64,000 bases of DNA from Kryptolebias marmoratus. Its lineage: Eukaryota > Chordata > Actinopteri > Cyprinodontiformes > Rivulidae. The translations under genes and the position numbers were made by a program. Positions 12,770 through 25,915 of this stretch are shown one piece after another (the first letter of the stretch is position 1; every line of letters starts with the position of its first letter). Location: the NCBI RefSeq assembly GCF_001649575.2, contig NC_051441.1, forward strand, positions 15,560,105 to 15,624,104, read 5' to 3'. A model generated the notes under the pieces. It did no database searches. It was not told where the DNA came from and saw only the letters and a program-made list of their open reading frames with translations.

Positions 12770-13620
12770 TCATTGCCTGCCGTCATTAAAGGCAGGTGAT
12801 GATGTAGTTATCTGTGTATGTGTGTGGTCATTTTTTCAACTATTAGCAAAATATCTCATGAACCACTGGACCCATATTTTTGAAACTCTCAGAAAATAAT
12901 GACTGCATATACATTTATAGCTGATTAACTTTTGAAGTCAGCCTGATTAAAGATGGTTACCACAGCTAATTAACCTAAACTAACACAAACATGGCTACAA
13001 CTATGTCAACTTTAGAGATAATGAGCTGATATTTGAGGTATAACCTGAAGGCTAAGAGACCGAGCAATATCTTTGTTTAAAGCTTTAGCAATAACTATTG
13101 GATAGAATCCAATCTGTCTGTTTGCAAAATATCTCATGGGCAGATTTTAATGAACTCTCAGCAAGTAATTTTTGGATGTACGTCTACAACTGAATAACTT
13201 TTGGAGTCAATCAGATTGACCTTAGCAGACAGAAGATAACTATAACTCAGTTATTTTACTGATATTAAGCTAATATTTTGTGTGGTAGTAGCTGAGAGCC
13301 ATTCTTAACACATACTCTGAGGAATAACCAATGATGGAGCCAACACTGTTTGTTAGCAACTGTTTTTAAAACTTTGCCATTAACTATTGGAATAAGAAAG
13401 TAATCATTGAGTGTACATTTATATCTGAATAACTTCTGGAGTCTGATTCAATATGGCACACAGCTGTTTAAACTAAGAAAATACAACACTGGGCATAACT
13501 TAGTTTTACAAATAATGAGCTGAGATTTTGTGTGCAGTCATAGTCCAGAGTGCTAACTGATCATTCAAGATCTTTGTTTAAAACTTTTGCATGCACAGCA
13601 ATGGGTGATATAAATTCTTT
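12770..13620 (+). repeat. Dispersed repeat family B, locally in tandem
   Basis: Opens with TGCCTGCCGTCATTAAAGGC and TAGCAAAATATCTCATGAAC. The diagnostic motif GATTAACTTTTGAAGTCAG then recurs in variant form at about 12922, 13191 and 13429, giving roughly 240-270 bp units. Each unit also has a TGAGCTGATATTT-like element and a GTTTAAAGCTTT-like element. Three diverged units in one direction. Confidence 0.7.
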
Positions 13621-13846
13621 CGAGATATGTTATTTCATTTTATCTGAATTTACTTTGTTCATATAATCTCTTCAGTTTTATTTGTCTACCTGCTGCTGCC
13701 TCATACCTTTGTTTTTCCCATTCTCCTATTAGTTGTACTTTCATCTCTTCTGTGTGACTTTTCCCTCCCCAAATGCCTCTCACTCTGACAAATAAGAACA
13801 TTGGTGCTGACTGAGCGGCAGGTTTTAGCGATCAGTTTTTTTTTTT

Positions 13847-13924
13847 NNNNNNNNNNNNNNNNNNNNNNNNNNNNNNNNNNNNNNNNNNNNNNNNNNNNNN
13901 NNNNNNNNNNNNNNNNNNNNNNNN
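13847..13924. other. Assembly gap, 78 N
   Basis: Unresolved bases, preceded by a twelve-base T run. The right side is a short GC-rich segment and then purine-rich sequence. Confidence 0.99.
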
Positions 13925-14039
13925 GCTCGTGTTTGTGCCTCGGCGTAATCACCGTGCCAGTACCTCTGCACGTCCCCGTCTCGGTGCGAGCATGACTGAA
14001 ACATGTGCTACTGCAGGCTATTAGGGGCTGATTTAGAGA

Positions 14040-14300
14040 ACAGGAGGAAGAGATGGATGAAGGGAGGAAGAGCAGGAAGCACAGGAGTGAGATAAACAAG
14101 AGAGGTGAAGGAGGAGGGAGGGAAGGCAGGAAGTGAGGAAGAAGAAGGAGGAGGAGGAGAGAAGAAGACAGCAGCGTCTGCCAAAGAGAAACAGGGACTT
14201 GACAGAAAAAGGAGCAGAGGAGGGAAAAAAAGTCTAGGAATTATCGCAGGAAAGGGAGGAGGATTAAGAAAAATGGGGATAGCTGTGGGAATAGGAGCTG
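14040..14300. repeat. Polypurine tract (GGA/GAA-rich)
   Basis: About 260 bases of almost pure A/G on the plus strand (AGGAGGAAG-like words). It gives long open frames on both strands (Glu/Gly/Lys-rich and Ser/Pro/Phe-rich) that should not be called genes. Confidence 0.85.
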
Positions 14301-15299
14301 CTTGAGGGCTAGTAGAAGGGAATGAAGAAGAGATGTAGGTCAGAAAAGAGTGCAGACAGGTAAAAGATCCAGAGAGAGAAAAGTGCAATACTTTGTTTTG
14401 TTGTTGTTGTTGTTTTTCACTTCATAAAAGCCCCTGGCTTATCTTTGCGAGCTGTTTGTGCCCCGTCCAACCCGCTCAGCTTTAATTTGCGTGAAATCTT
14501 TGGCAAAGTGCATCAGGAGTTATGTCAAGGATTCACACACATGCACACTTAAGAAGGCACACAAACACTCGTACTAACGCGCACCACTGTGCCTTCACAG
14601 TATGTTACTGTATGAGCCACAGATCAGCTAATCCTCTTATTCCTCCCCCCTGTCTGGCTTTTAAGTGTCCTCAGCGCATCGTCTGTAATTAAAAGAAGGT
14701 CACTGATTTATAAAGTTAAATATGTTTGGAAGGAAGGGATCAGATTTTCTAGATTCTGAATCCCTATAGGTGCAAAGCCTTTTTGCTGAAAAGCAAAATA
14801 TGGAGGAAAGTTGAGCAAGATGGACTGAGCGGTAAAAGATGAAGAGAAAAATCCTTTCATGTCACTAAATATTAGGGATGAAACAATACACATAAATGTT
14901 AGTTTGGTATATACCTCAGATTTGAGGTCATGCTTCTTCAATACAGGTTTGATAAAACAGGAAAAAGGAACAATTGCCAAATAAAGGGATTTCTTTTGAC
15001 TTATTTTATACCAATCACACTACCAGAAACAGAGGAAAAACAGCACCCTTTTTATGGACACAAGATATCAAGCCTTAGACAGAAAGGTAGGATTTGCCAA
15101 CTGGTAGCTTTATATTGTACCGTAATATTCATCAAATTAAAACTGTAACCAGTGTCCTACAGGTCATGTGTTAAACACTAAATTGAATAAACTTTCAAAC
15201 TGAAAACAAACAAGTAGAAAACAATTTGGCATCAACCTGATGTAAAAAAGAAAGGGAGTGTAGGACTAAAAGGCCTACCATTCCTTGAAGGAAAGCATG

Positions 15300-15615
15300 T
15301 CACCTGTTTCCTTTAAACTAAAATTATCTTTTCTTGATGAATGACAGAATTATAGCCATTTTGGTCCAACCTTAAAAAAATAACATCAAGTGTAATTCCA
15401 TAGGATATTGTGAGGTCTTGCACAATCTGTTAGCCCGCTGAACATATATTGGAGATAATTTTCAGCTACTACCACACTAGATTTTTGCTCATTATGGTAT
15501 ATATGCTATATAGTTAGAGCTATTTTGTGAAGTGAATTGGCTGTGATGGCCTTCTTGAATTGGGTTCACTTCAAAAGTTAATCAGATGTCCCTCCAATCA
15601 TTACTTTTTGTTAAA
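15300..15615 (-). repeat. Family B repeat
   Basis: Reverse-orientation copy: CAGCTACTACCACACTAGAT, GAGTTAGAGCTATTTTG-like segment, CTTGAATTGGGTTCACTTC and AAAAGTTAATCAGATGT. Confidence 0.65.
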
Positions 15616-18600
15616 CCTGAGGTAACTGGGCTACATCTGTGCTGTCAGGCGATGGGGCCTGAGTTCCCATTTTGAGACATTGTCTTCTTACGATCCCTTC
15701 TTCTTACAATCCCTTCTTGGGAAGTGGATTGTGGGCTCCTAAGCTCACGTTGTCCAAAACAACTGCAGTAAAAGCGTATATGGAAAGTTTTCTGTTGCAT
15801 GTCTGAAGACCCCAGCTTATTACCATGAAGGGAATTGAATGTACTTGAATCCATACTTTTAAGGTCCGTCCCAGAGGGATGTGTGTGTGTTTTATTACAA
15901 CTGGGTGTGGTAAATGTTTATAAAAAGAAGCAGCCCCGAGAGGAAGGGGGGATTTCACTGATTGGGCCAGAAGTCCCGATTCGGAACAGACTCTTTTATT
16001 TTGAATAAACTCTCACTGTTCAAGAATAACTTATGTCTGTAAAGTCATTTCTTTGATCATTACATTGCTGCTGAAGACCCAGAAGAACGTCCACCATTTG
16101 AAGACACTTCAAACCCATTTAGTGATCCATGCTAACAGATGTGCACAAACACGCAAACATTATCAGCTCCTTCTTGCCTTCCAGCTGTGAGTGATAATAA
16201 ATGTTAAACACTTACATGATTTCCAGCTTGGTGAGTGCTAGTGTGCTGTTCATACACAGGTGATGATAAATAAATACCCGGTGATGTATTTAACAGCATT
16301 TATTGGACACCAGGGGACATTTTAAAGCATGTGAATTATAACCCTTTTGGCTTTCCATACCTCCACTTCTGCCGTAGATCACTGCAAGCCTTTAGACCCA
16401 GCTGATCTGAAACAAACAGGCAGGTCTTTAAGCTCCTGTTTGATCTGAACAAGCCATTCTAGCTTCGCTTTGTTGTTTATAGTTTTGTTCAGTATATGTC
16501 TGTATCAACTTATTTCAAAGCAGCAATAGCATTCTTATACTTTAAATAACATAATAAACAACCTGCGCACACGAGCTTTTCTGTGATTACTTTCTGACAA
16601 ATAAAAAAAGTTTCCAGCTACAAAGGATTTGCTTGTACCAAATATCATTTCTATGTTTTTATTGTTCGCAAGCTGATGATGACCCTTTTTTTATATTTTT
16701 TTGTTTTCTAATATTCATTTTTTTGTTTGTTTATTTGTTTTTCAGACTTCATTAAAAGTTTATGGAGCTTTTTCCCGCTACACTGCTTACTCTTTGGGGA
16801 GTAGGCTCCAGGTTGTGTGATGCATCTTCAAACAATTTTGATGTATTTTTCTTCTTCATCTTCCTTCCTTGTTCTTCTTCGTCTTCTTAATATTATTATT
16901 TTCTTACCCAGCTTTCTAGATTCATATGTTTTGCATTCATCTTGTGTAAATGTTACATTTTAAAATTCTCTGCCGTGATTAGCATTTTTATTAACTTTTT
17001 GGTATTGTTCTGTAAAACACTTTGTGTTTCAAAATCTACCAATCTACCAAATCTATCCTGAGTTCTTTTTTTATTAAGAAAAAACAGATAAACACAGGTT
17101 TTGTATTGCATTGCTGATTATATAGAATGTAAAATGCTACATTCTTAAGGCTATTAATATGAGTATACTTTTTTTAGATGAGTTCCTTTAATTCAACTAG
17201 TCGTGCCAAATCTTTTTCATTCTACTGTACAATGTGTAGTTTTGGTAAGACAAAAACATCCAGAATCACTGTTGTATTCGTGATTTTGCAGGGGTATCAC
17301 TAGAAAATATTCAAAGGAGCAATTTGGGGGACAATGTTAATCTTGGGGTGGCACAGCAAAATCTAAATACAGCAGAGGAATTTCAGGAGTTTTGTTATAA
17401 TAAACAGAATTTTGGGAGTCACCTTTTGATTTATTTAGATCTACTTTAGCTGTATCATTGAAAGTTGATATTATGTACTGAAAACAGTGCAGTCAATACT
17501 CAGCTTATTAAAGCTTGTGCTCTTCATTTATAAATGAAAATATAAGTACATAACTTGACTTAACTGAGACTCTGCATCCTGATATGAGGACAGTGGCTTT
17601 CTGTGCCTCAGTATTTTATTCTTTCAACTTAGGCCGATTGTCTTTATTCAGGGAGCTTTTAAGTTTTATTCCTGACAGTAAAGGGCAAATCTGGACAAAA
17701 CTTTTACACCTAGTGGAAGTTTGTCTCTGTTTGCCCATGAAATGATAATTCAGATCTGCTCAGATGAGATTTTAGCTTGTCAAGCTGGTCCTATTCAAAC
17801 TGAGGTCATTCTAAGAGTTATCTACAACCATGAGGTATTAATTCGTTATGACCTTTACACAGAACCCCTCTTCAAAAGGTTTGAAATATCATTTTAAATA
17901 AGCTTTCTTGAAAAGGACCACTCAGCCAAAGTAAAGCCCATAAGTCAAACATCGTGGAACCACATTCGGCCATCTTACAGCACCCCTAATTAGTTTAATT
18001 AATTATTCCGTTTGGCCTGAGTGCAGGCCTATAGGTTTCTATGTTCTAAAAGAAAAAGCACCGCCCAAATGAGCGAGTTTTTCAGAACAAAGTCAGAGCT
18101 TATCTCTGAGTTTTATTAGAGGTAATTGGTGTCCATCAGATGGTGTCATTTTGAACCGGCTGACGTTCCAATGGAGCAATATATATGCCTGGAAATCTGG
18201 AATAATTGCTCAAGTGCTAAAGGGATAACCACTGCACTTTATATTTATGTGCAAACCTGCTGCCAGCATTTTCTTATTTCATCACTCAGCAAATAGGCAT
18301 TGTTCTACCTCATAATGGCAGGTAATTTCATTCATAAGTAGAAGTTAAAGTAATTTGTGCTTACAGGCTGTTTGGAATCTATTAGTTTACCTCTAGTGCT
18401 TTTTTATACCAGAACTCAGACATTTGCTGTTATAACAATGTGGAGATATAATTTCAGTACCATCAGATGTAACACGTCTGCCTGGAGGGAATTATTTTTA
18501 TGTCAGGCGATTTTGGTAATTGAATTCCAAAAGTCAAAGTGATCATTTTGCTCCTCTTTTGTTGCCAACTTAAGATCTCATACTTGACTTATGACAGCAT

Positions 18601-19623
18601 GAATAAATTCAAATATTTAATGGGAGAAACTATACAGTTATGATGTCTTACACTATAAATCGCCACAGTATCATGTTAGTGACAAAGTGATTGTAACTTA
18701 TTTTGGATGTTCTTGCACAGTGATTTATTAATGTATAAATTTTGGCGTGAAAAGGCTTGATGAAACAGTACATTTGCATTACATATCATACTTTCTAACC
18801 CTGTACCACTATCTGCACACCCATCTAAATTAATACAATTAAGTTGCGTGTTGCTGTTAAATAAAACTGTGTTTTTGTTTTTTATTGGTGCACTTGTGGC
18901 TTCATGTCTTACAGTGTGAACAGCTTTTCCCTGTAGCTTACAGTAGTTACTTCTCATTATTTAATACAATTTGGCTGAAAATGACACGAAACAATTGCTG
19001 AAGTGATATCAATAATCAATGGATTGATGGATCTACAGCTTGTCTAAACGGTGCAGCATTGGTCACCAATTATGCTGTAACTATTGGTAAAGTGTGCCAG
19101 CAATCAATAACAAGATTATCCTGCTGCACCTCTGTGGGAGGTCAACATCATCATTAACTGTCTGCCTCTCTTTGATCCTGCTGTGGTCTCCACCCCCTGC
19201 AAAGCCACCCGCTGTGTGCATTCCTGTGTTTGTGTGTCGACAAGGACAGCAATAGTAGCTCAGTCACCCGGTCAAAGATTAGATCTGTCCTTACTCGTAT
19301 CCCATAAAGTCAAACAGAGTGATGGATGCCAACTGGGTAAGTGTGAGGGGATGATAGCCAGGTCAGTCAAAGGTGAACAAAGAAATATGAAGGTGGAGGA
19401 AAACAGTGTTGCAAATGTTAATTTGTTTCACTCCTTATTTATACAATTTATTTGCATCCTTGCTGTCCTTAGTTTTATTTAGCATTTTTCTTATATTGGG
19501 TTTTTGTTGTCACTTTCCATATTTACATCTATTTAAAATCTTATTTTATTGTGTATTTTTGGTCAGTTTTGGATTATTTGCTTCTTAGTCTGTTGTTATT
19601 TATTGTCTGAGGGCATTTTACAC
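15616..19623. other. No gene seen
   Basis: AT-rich intergenic sequence with one family A fragment. Nothing codon-like persists beyond about 100 codons. Confidence 0.5.
17735..17885 (-). repeat. Family A repeat, partial
   Basis: Short inverted-arm fragment: AAACTGAGGTCATTC, GAGTTATCTACAACCATGAG, GTATTAATTCGTTATGACC. More diverged than the other copies. Confidence 0.5.
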
Positions 19624-20260
19624 CCATTCATTTTCTATGGTTGGATTGTAGAATCCAGGAAGGAAACCCAGCCACTCCTTTCCTCAGAGGCACTCTCCAG
19701 CTCCACCTGAGAGATCCAAAGGCCTCCTAAAACAAAGGAAACATCATCCTTCCTTCTGGGTTTGGCCTCCAGAGAGGAACCCCCAGAAGGCATTCTAATG
19801 AGATGCTCCCACCACCTCAGCTGATTCCTTTTGAAATGGAGAAGCAGCCACTCTACTCCAAACTCCTGCCAAAGCTTCTCACCTTGTTTCCAAGGTTGAG
19901 CCCAGCCACTTGCTGTGTATCTAGGATCTTTCTGTCATGATCCCTCTGCAGAATCACCCTAATATGTTTGAGGGACGTGAGTAACCCCATGATCCTTATG
20001 GCTATCCTGTCTGGGATAGGGTCTCTGTGGTAAAATGGCCTCAGGGAAGGGGTCAGGCTAAAAGCAGTTCAAAAACTTGATGGAGGACCACATACATGCG
20101 AAGACCTCGCCCAAATCAGGGAAACTGGTGCACCCTCCTGGAGGCAGGTTGGGTGAGACTTGGCTCCTGGGGCTTGGTCGAGCTGAGTCCATAAAAACAA
20201 CAGAAAATCACCTTAATATGTAAGCCAGGTGGCAGAAGGGCGGGGCCCTATATGCATGCT
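19624..20260 (-). mobile_element. LINE C-terminal fragment
   Basis: Minus strand at about 19780-19900 reads VAGLNLGNKVRS and, after frameshifts, LLHFKRNQLRWWEHLIRMPS, the decayed form of a LINE C-terminal block very common in fish (ERSQLRWFGHLVRMPPG). The part above about 20000 is less certain and may be another element. Confidence 0.6.
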
Positions 20261-21575
20261 GACTCCTGGCATCATAAATTGGTTCTCATCTATAGCATTT
20301 TGCTTGCCTTAAATAATTTAGCAACCTTTTTTTTGTTTGTTTTGTAGCCGTTTTTGTCTCTGAACTGACGCTTTGTTAATGTTACTGCATTTCTTTCTCT
20401 CGCTCTTTTTTTTTTTTTGCATCGTTCTCTTATCTCTATAGTTTAATTATTAGCATTCCACAGGCATTTTATCCACTGTTCACTAAAAATAACAACCCCA
20501 AACTCCTGCTACACCCAGGAGCCCTCGGAGTCTGCACCCAGCAAGCAGCAATCAGTCAGAGATTGACATGATTATCAGCAAAACATTGGGCAGAGAGAAA
20601 CAGCTAACAAGCAAAGAAGAAATGCAAACCTCGTTGATGTAGACGCTAACTTCCTCTCAGTGGCTCTTTTGCACACTCCTTCTGCTAAACTTTTGTGACA
20701 CAAAGCGGATTTGCAAAATCCAGTAGACTGCAGCTCATGGATGTGTGCGTGCACGCACACATGGGTTGTAGATGTTAAGCTTTCCTTTTAGCATGTTTAA
20801 TAAGCTGCACAGTGTCAGGTCAGGACTCAGACTCACATGTTAGCACACATAGCACACTTCTTTAATTAATCTTGTCCTGATTTTAAATGATCTGTGCGTA
20901 CACTGCTTTGGTGTGCTTGTTCTTGTGCATGTGCGAAGGCTCATTTAGAGTCACTGGATTTTAGTGGATTAGCCTGGTTCAGGGCTGATGTTTTCATCAC
21001 AGCGGCTCCCAAACATGTTGTATGACGCACATTTCATCCAAGTGCAGCCGATGACATCACCGTACATCTCACAGTGGCTGTTCTCTCTGGAGCTGTTTAT
21101 CCAAATCTATATTTATCGTCTTATCACACTCAGAGGAACCAAGTCTTAACCTGCGCGGTCGATTACCTATATGTCATGAAGAGCCCAGGAGCAGCGTTTA
21201 GCTTTCATGAAGACAGTAAGCCAGTGAAAACCCTCATATTTTTTATTGCAGCCACAAACTTGAAGTATAGATTGAAGCAAACTGGCTCAAAGAAAAAAAA
21301 AATCTTGATTTAATCTATAATGTTCATGCTGAGACAGCAGCATCAGACTCAGATTCCTCTTCTTCAAAGGGAAGGATGGGAGAGCTATCGGCAATGCCTG
21401 AGTTACTTTTTCTGTTGTAGGACTGAAAGTTGAAGATTGTTTAATAGTTCAGCCGAACACTGAAATATTCAAAATTACATCAAAAATAATTTATTGCCTC
21501 CTTTTAAATATTTATTCAGTGGGGCCTAATATTTATTATTCAATGACAGAGTCCCCGTATGAAGTAATTAGAAGT

Positions 21576-22144
21576 CCACGGCACTGTGCAAAAGTTCTAA
21601 ACCACATTTTTCTCTTTTCTTTTTCTTTCCAAGAGCCATACTTTCTTGTAATCTTTTAATGTGGTTCTTGATCAGTACCTCTCCAAGCGTCCTGAAAGTC
21701 TTTCAGAAGTTTTTATTTATTTATTTTACTTGCTTTTTTACTCAGTTTTTGTTTCATCCTTGTATTTGATCCAAACAGCATATTGTGCAGTATGTTCCTA
21801 AAAAATTAGGAAAGTAAACAAGTGAAAAACAAATTATGTGTAAGGCTAGAAACCATGTGTAAGAGACAAACAAAAAGCTGCTTTTTTATGTCTAATTGAG
21901 TTATGGGTCAGAAATAGCTTAACAAACAACAACAACAACAAAAACATTCTTGTGAAAATGGTCAGGCACAAAAACGGGACTGAAAATATTCAAAAAAGCA
22001 ACAAAAGTGTAAAGGAAACCTTTGAAAGGCATTCAAAAAGCCTGAAGAACTATGGGTTCTTTTAGATTTAAAAGATGAAAAGAAAGTCTGTCTGTCTGGA
22101 AAGAAAGTATAAAGAAATGAGGCATGACTCAGGACTTTTACTGT
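21576..22144 (+). repeat. Family D, MITE-like element with inverted ends
   Basis: Begins CACTGTGCAAAAGTTCTAAA and ends AAGAAATGAGGCATGACTCA...GGACTTTTACTG. The reverse complement of the end (CAGTAAAAGTCCTGAGTCAT) resembles the start, so the element has imperfect terminal inverted repeats. About 570 bp, non-coding. Confidence 0.5.
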
Positions 22145-25100
22145 ATTAAACTTAGTAGACGTTTAGTGCTGCATGTCTTAATTTACTGATGAATGGTTGA
22201 TTCCAAAGTAATGAACTCAACAGTTTTTCATTTTGAGAAACTCTGCTGAGTTCATTGAAAAGAGCAGGTTTTCAGGGTAATTCAAATATAAGACTGAAGG
22301 GTTTCAACATGTTGATCTTTTCTTACAGCCATCTTGATTGTTTCTTTAAATTTATTGTCAAGTCTCTCATTGTGCTGAGGTGTATCTTGTTTTCTGTATT
22401 TATGTTCTGCATTTGTGAATTGTAGGTTTTGTAGCTTTCCTGTTCCTTCTTTCCTGCCTATTTTTGATATAAGCGATCCCTTTTGCTTAAGTTACTTTTT
22501 GTCTCTTGGTCACATCAAATTTCTGTCATCAGTTTACCTCCTGTCTATTGTACTTGTCTCAGTGTATATAGTTTCTGGTCAGTCATAGAGCACAGAGTAT
22601 GAAGAAAAGGGCAGGTCTTCCTTCAGATTGGGCTAATGGCTAGCCTAACCAGGGCCCGTTTTGTATTGTTTACCAGGCTTTTATAGCAAATCTTTCTCAA
22701 AAATTCCTCACAAGTGTGAAAGAAGCCTATATTAACTAATATTAAACAAAATACCCTTTTAAATGACACTGTTTGTTTAGCTTGTTGCGGTTTTCTCAAC
22801 TGAACAAGGGTTGTTACTACTTGTGATGGGATCTTTTGTGAAGTCCCTAAAGCTGGCTCAGAACTGGTTCTTTAGGAGCTGCTCATACCTGTGGTATCCT
22901 TCACTAGTTACTAAGAATGTGTGTCACCTGAGAGTTGAGTAAACTTTTCAGCTGCCCAGAGGTGCTGATCAGGTGGACCAATACGTTCGGCAGCCTGAGG
23001 AGATCAGCATGTGTGTAGTAACACACATCTACACACCTTTCATTTGTGAAAATTCAAAATGTGGCAGAAATGTTTTCTCCCGCATCATTAAAGCAGCAGC
23101 CTCATTCAAATTTCAAAGCTTTTTCTGAAATGGGTTCATCATAGGAGGTAACGGCACTTTTCTCAAACTATCAAATCGAAATGAGATCCTGTTTTGTAGC
23201 TAGCAGACACATTCCTTTTCCATCTAGGAGAAGAAAAAAAACAACATGTTCGATATGAAAAGGTTGAAATTATTTTCAGTTACTCTGCACACAAAGGTAC
23301 CAGCATAAATAGGATTTAGTTCATTACATTTCTCAGTAATCCCACAGTCAAACTGAACACTGAAGCTGACTCTACTGAGCCACTCAAACTGACCTGCACA
23401 TCAGCACATCTGCACTCAGACATTTTAGTTTGACCCCATCCTCTTTGTACCTCTCTGCTGAGGTCGTATGAGGTTGCAGGACACGGCCATCCAGTATGAC
23501 ATCGGTTTCTATTAATCTAGCTGTGAGGAAAGTGTTAAAGGCAACAAAAGAAACCAAAAGAAACCTCCTGTTGTCCACAGAGGGAAGCCATACAGAGAGA
23601 CACAGCTGGATAGTATGAGTCAGTTGAGTCTTATGGACCATTCAATGTGCTGAATTAAACTGAATGTCATTAAGTTTGTGTCCCAACAAAACAGACTTTT
23701 CCCTACCTTTACACCAAAAGGCTAATCCTTTTTGTGATGTAGGGAAGAAGCAAGGTGGCAGGTGTATCTAACAACAAAGAAAATACAATTTAAAGTTATA
23801 ATAATAACCATAATAAGATCTAGTTTGATGTATTCCAGTGTATTACATTTGGTATCAAGGTCAATGTTCTTTAACAGGCATGAACAAACAGCACTGTATG
23901 TCAGTGTCTGTAGCCATCTTGATAACAATACGCAGCTTAATGGATCTCAGACAAAAACATGTCACATCTGTGTCTGTTTACAACAACTGATGACAGACTG
24001 ACGTTTTAAAAGGCTGTCTGATTTTATAAAGGAATGTTTTAATGACCCTCACTTGAGCTACGGGGGAAACTAAAACCAAAACTGCTTTGTATTGAGCTCC
24101 ACAATATGTGTGTGTGTATGCAGTTATATGCAGACAGCTGTATCTATGAAGGGACAGTATGACCTTGATTATAAATACTCAACTGAATGTGGTTTAGTTG
24201 CAACATCAGATCTTATTTTTATCACTTTCCACCATGAAGGGGGCAATCAAGTAATTGCCTTTGTGTGTGTGAGTGTGTGCATGTTTATTGGTGTTTACAA
24301 CAACAATAATCAATCTATAGCTACTGTTGCTAGCTTTTTAGGTTTGTCAGTTTCAGATTTAGCAGAGGTTTTGCTGATCTTAGCTTCTGTTCTGCTTGTT
24401 TTAACTTTAACAATTCATTCTTCAGTAAAGTCATCCAGCACTCAGCATTCGTAACACATTTCTGCAGAAAATGCGATTTCACAGTATAATAACATTCCTG
24501 CCAGTTTTTATATTCACACACAGCATCACATTTGCCATTTCTGTGAACAATAAATCAAGCTGTTAAATGTAGAGGCTGCTTATAAATAGCGTGTTTCTAA
24601 TGTCATAATTTCCAATACTGAAATGCAAATGTTTAGTGAACTCATTAACACTCAGCAGATGCAGCATTGTTTCTTTGTCTCAAAGTATTCAGTCCTCTTG
24701 GTCTCCATTTGCCTCCAGTTAACCCTCTGAATCATATTTAATGGTTTTCAGAATGTGAAGTCATTGCAACATCAGTAATGACACTTTACATAAAGACAGT
24801 CTGGCAAAAGCAAACACACAGTCCTTTATCTCTCTTCTTATGGGTGATAGCCTAAATTTTATACCACCACCATAAAGGTTTATCTAAACTATAATCGACA
24901 GTGTATGACTATAATTATTCTTTTTTTCTGCTAGCAATATAATCGCATTATTGCCTGAGAAGACTCCAGCACAATCGTTTATCACCACTTTCATCGTCGT
25001 AATTGTTATTGATGTAAGTGGCTGGATATTTAAAGCACATTGAAGCATTATTCATCCTCAGGAGAATCACTTAGTTTGAGGATATGTTGTAATTATGGCA

Positions 25101-25361
25101 ACACAGTCACAGATTAATGGATAAACAAATCGTTTATGCCCTGGCTGAGTTTGCCGAGTCAAAAAACAACAGAACATGACTTAGACATGAATAGGGAACC
25201 TCTTATAATAATATTAATTAAAAAATCATTTTTAAAAAGCAACTTTGACAAATTAGCCACTCACCATCACAACAGTTATTTATATCGGTGTGGAGGACTT
25301 AAAAAAGGCCAGTTTTAGATTTGCTTTGCTAAAAATATTACAAGCTCGCTGACAGACATTT
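22145..25361. other. No gene seen
   Basis: AT-rich intergenic DNA. Open frames at 23384-23641 and 24092-24454 have no recognisable domain. The latter spans TG-rich simple sequence. Confidence 0.5.
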
Positions 25362-25595
25362 TGTCAGGATCCTGCTGAAGAAAACCCAGAGGCAGACTCA
25401 GAGACTGACAGTTCAGTTTATAGAGTTTATTGTGAATCTAAATCCAAGAGCTGATCCAGCTGGCAGAGCGTAAAAGATAATGGTTAGAGGGGTCCGTGGA
25501 AGCTAGGGCAAAAGGAGACAGACTAATAAGATTCAGTTTGCAAACATACATAAAAATCTGACGGCGAGAACTGGACTGAGTGTAGAGATGGGATG
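25362..25595 (-). mobile_element. Retroelement end fragment, reverse
   Basis: Starts TGTCAGGATCCTGCTGAAGA, then CCCAGAGGCAGACTCAGAGA and GAGTTTATTGTGA. The reverse complement has AATAAACTC followed by a TCTGGGT and TCCTGACA end, like the fragment at 1-414. Confidence 0.4.
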
Positions 25596-25915
25596 CTGGT
25601 CTTTTGGCATCTAAAACTGATTAACTTTTGGAGTCAATCCAATTCAAGATGGCTGCCACAGCTAATCAACATTAGCCAACACAAAAATGGTCTTAACTCA
25701 GACAATTTGGCAGATGTGGTGGCAGCTGAGACTCATTCAGAACACACACTCCGAGCGTGACATCTTACGATATCACATGAGATCGTGCTCAATGTTATTT
25801 TCAAAGTTTGACCAAAATGGCTATAAGTGTGTCACTTCTCAACATAAGATAATCTTAATCTAAAACTCCAGCAATATGCATTCTGTCAAGGAAAGCTAGG
25901 CTCCTAATGTTATGT
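25595..25915 (+). repeat. Family B repeat
   Basis: ACTGATTAACTTTTGGAGTC, AATTCAAGATGGCTGCCACA, GGTGGCAGCTGAGACTCATT and a CTAAAACTCCAGCAATATGC tail. It follows directly on a retroelement fragment. Confidence 0.7.

Noticed and set aside
13841..13930. Open frames reading through the N block
   Set aside because: Translation of unknown bases is meaningless.
14008..14388. 126-codon minus frame rich in Ser, Pro and Phe
   Set aside because: Complement of the polypurine tract; simple-sequence artefact.
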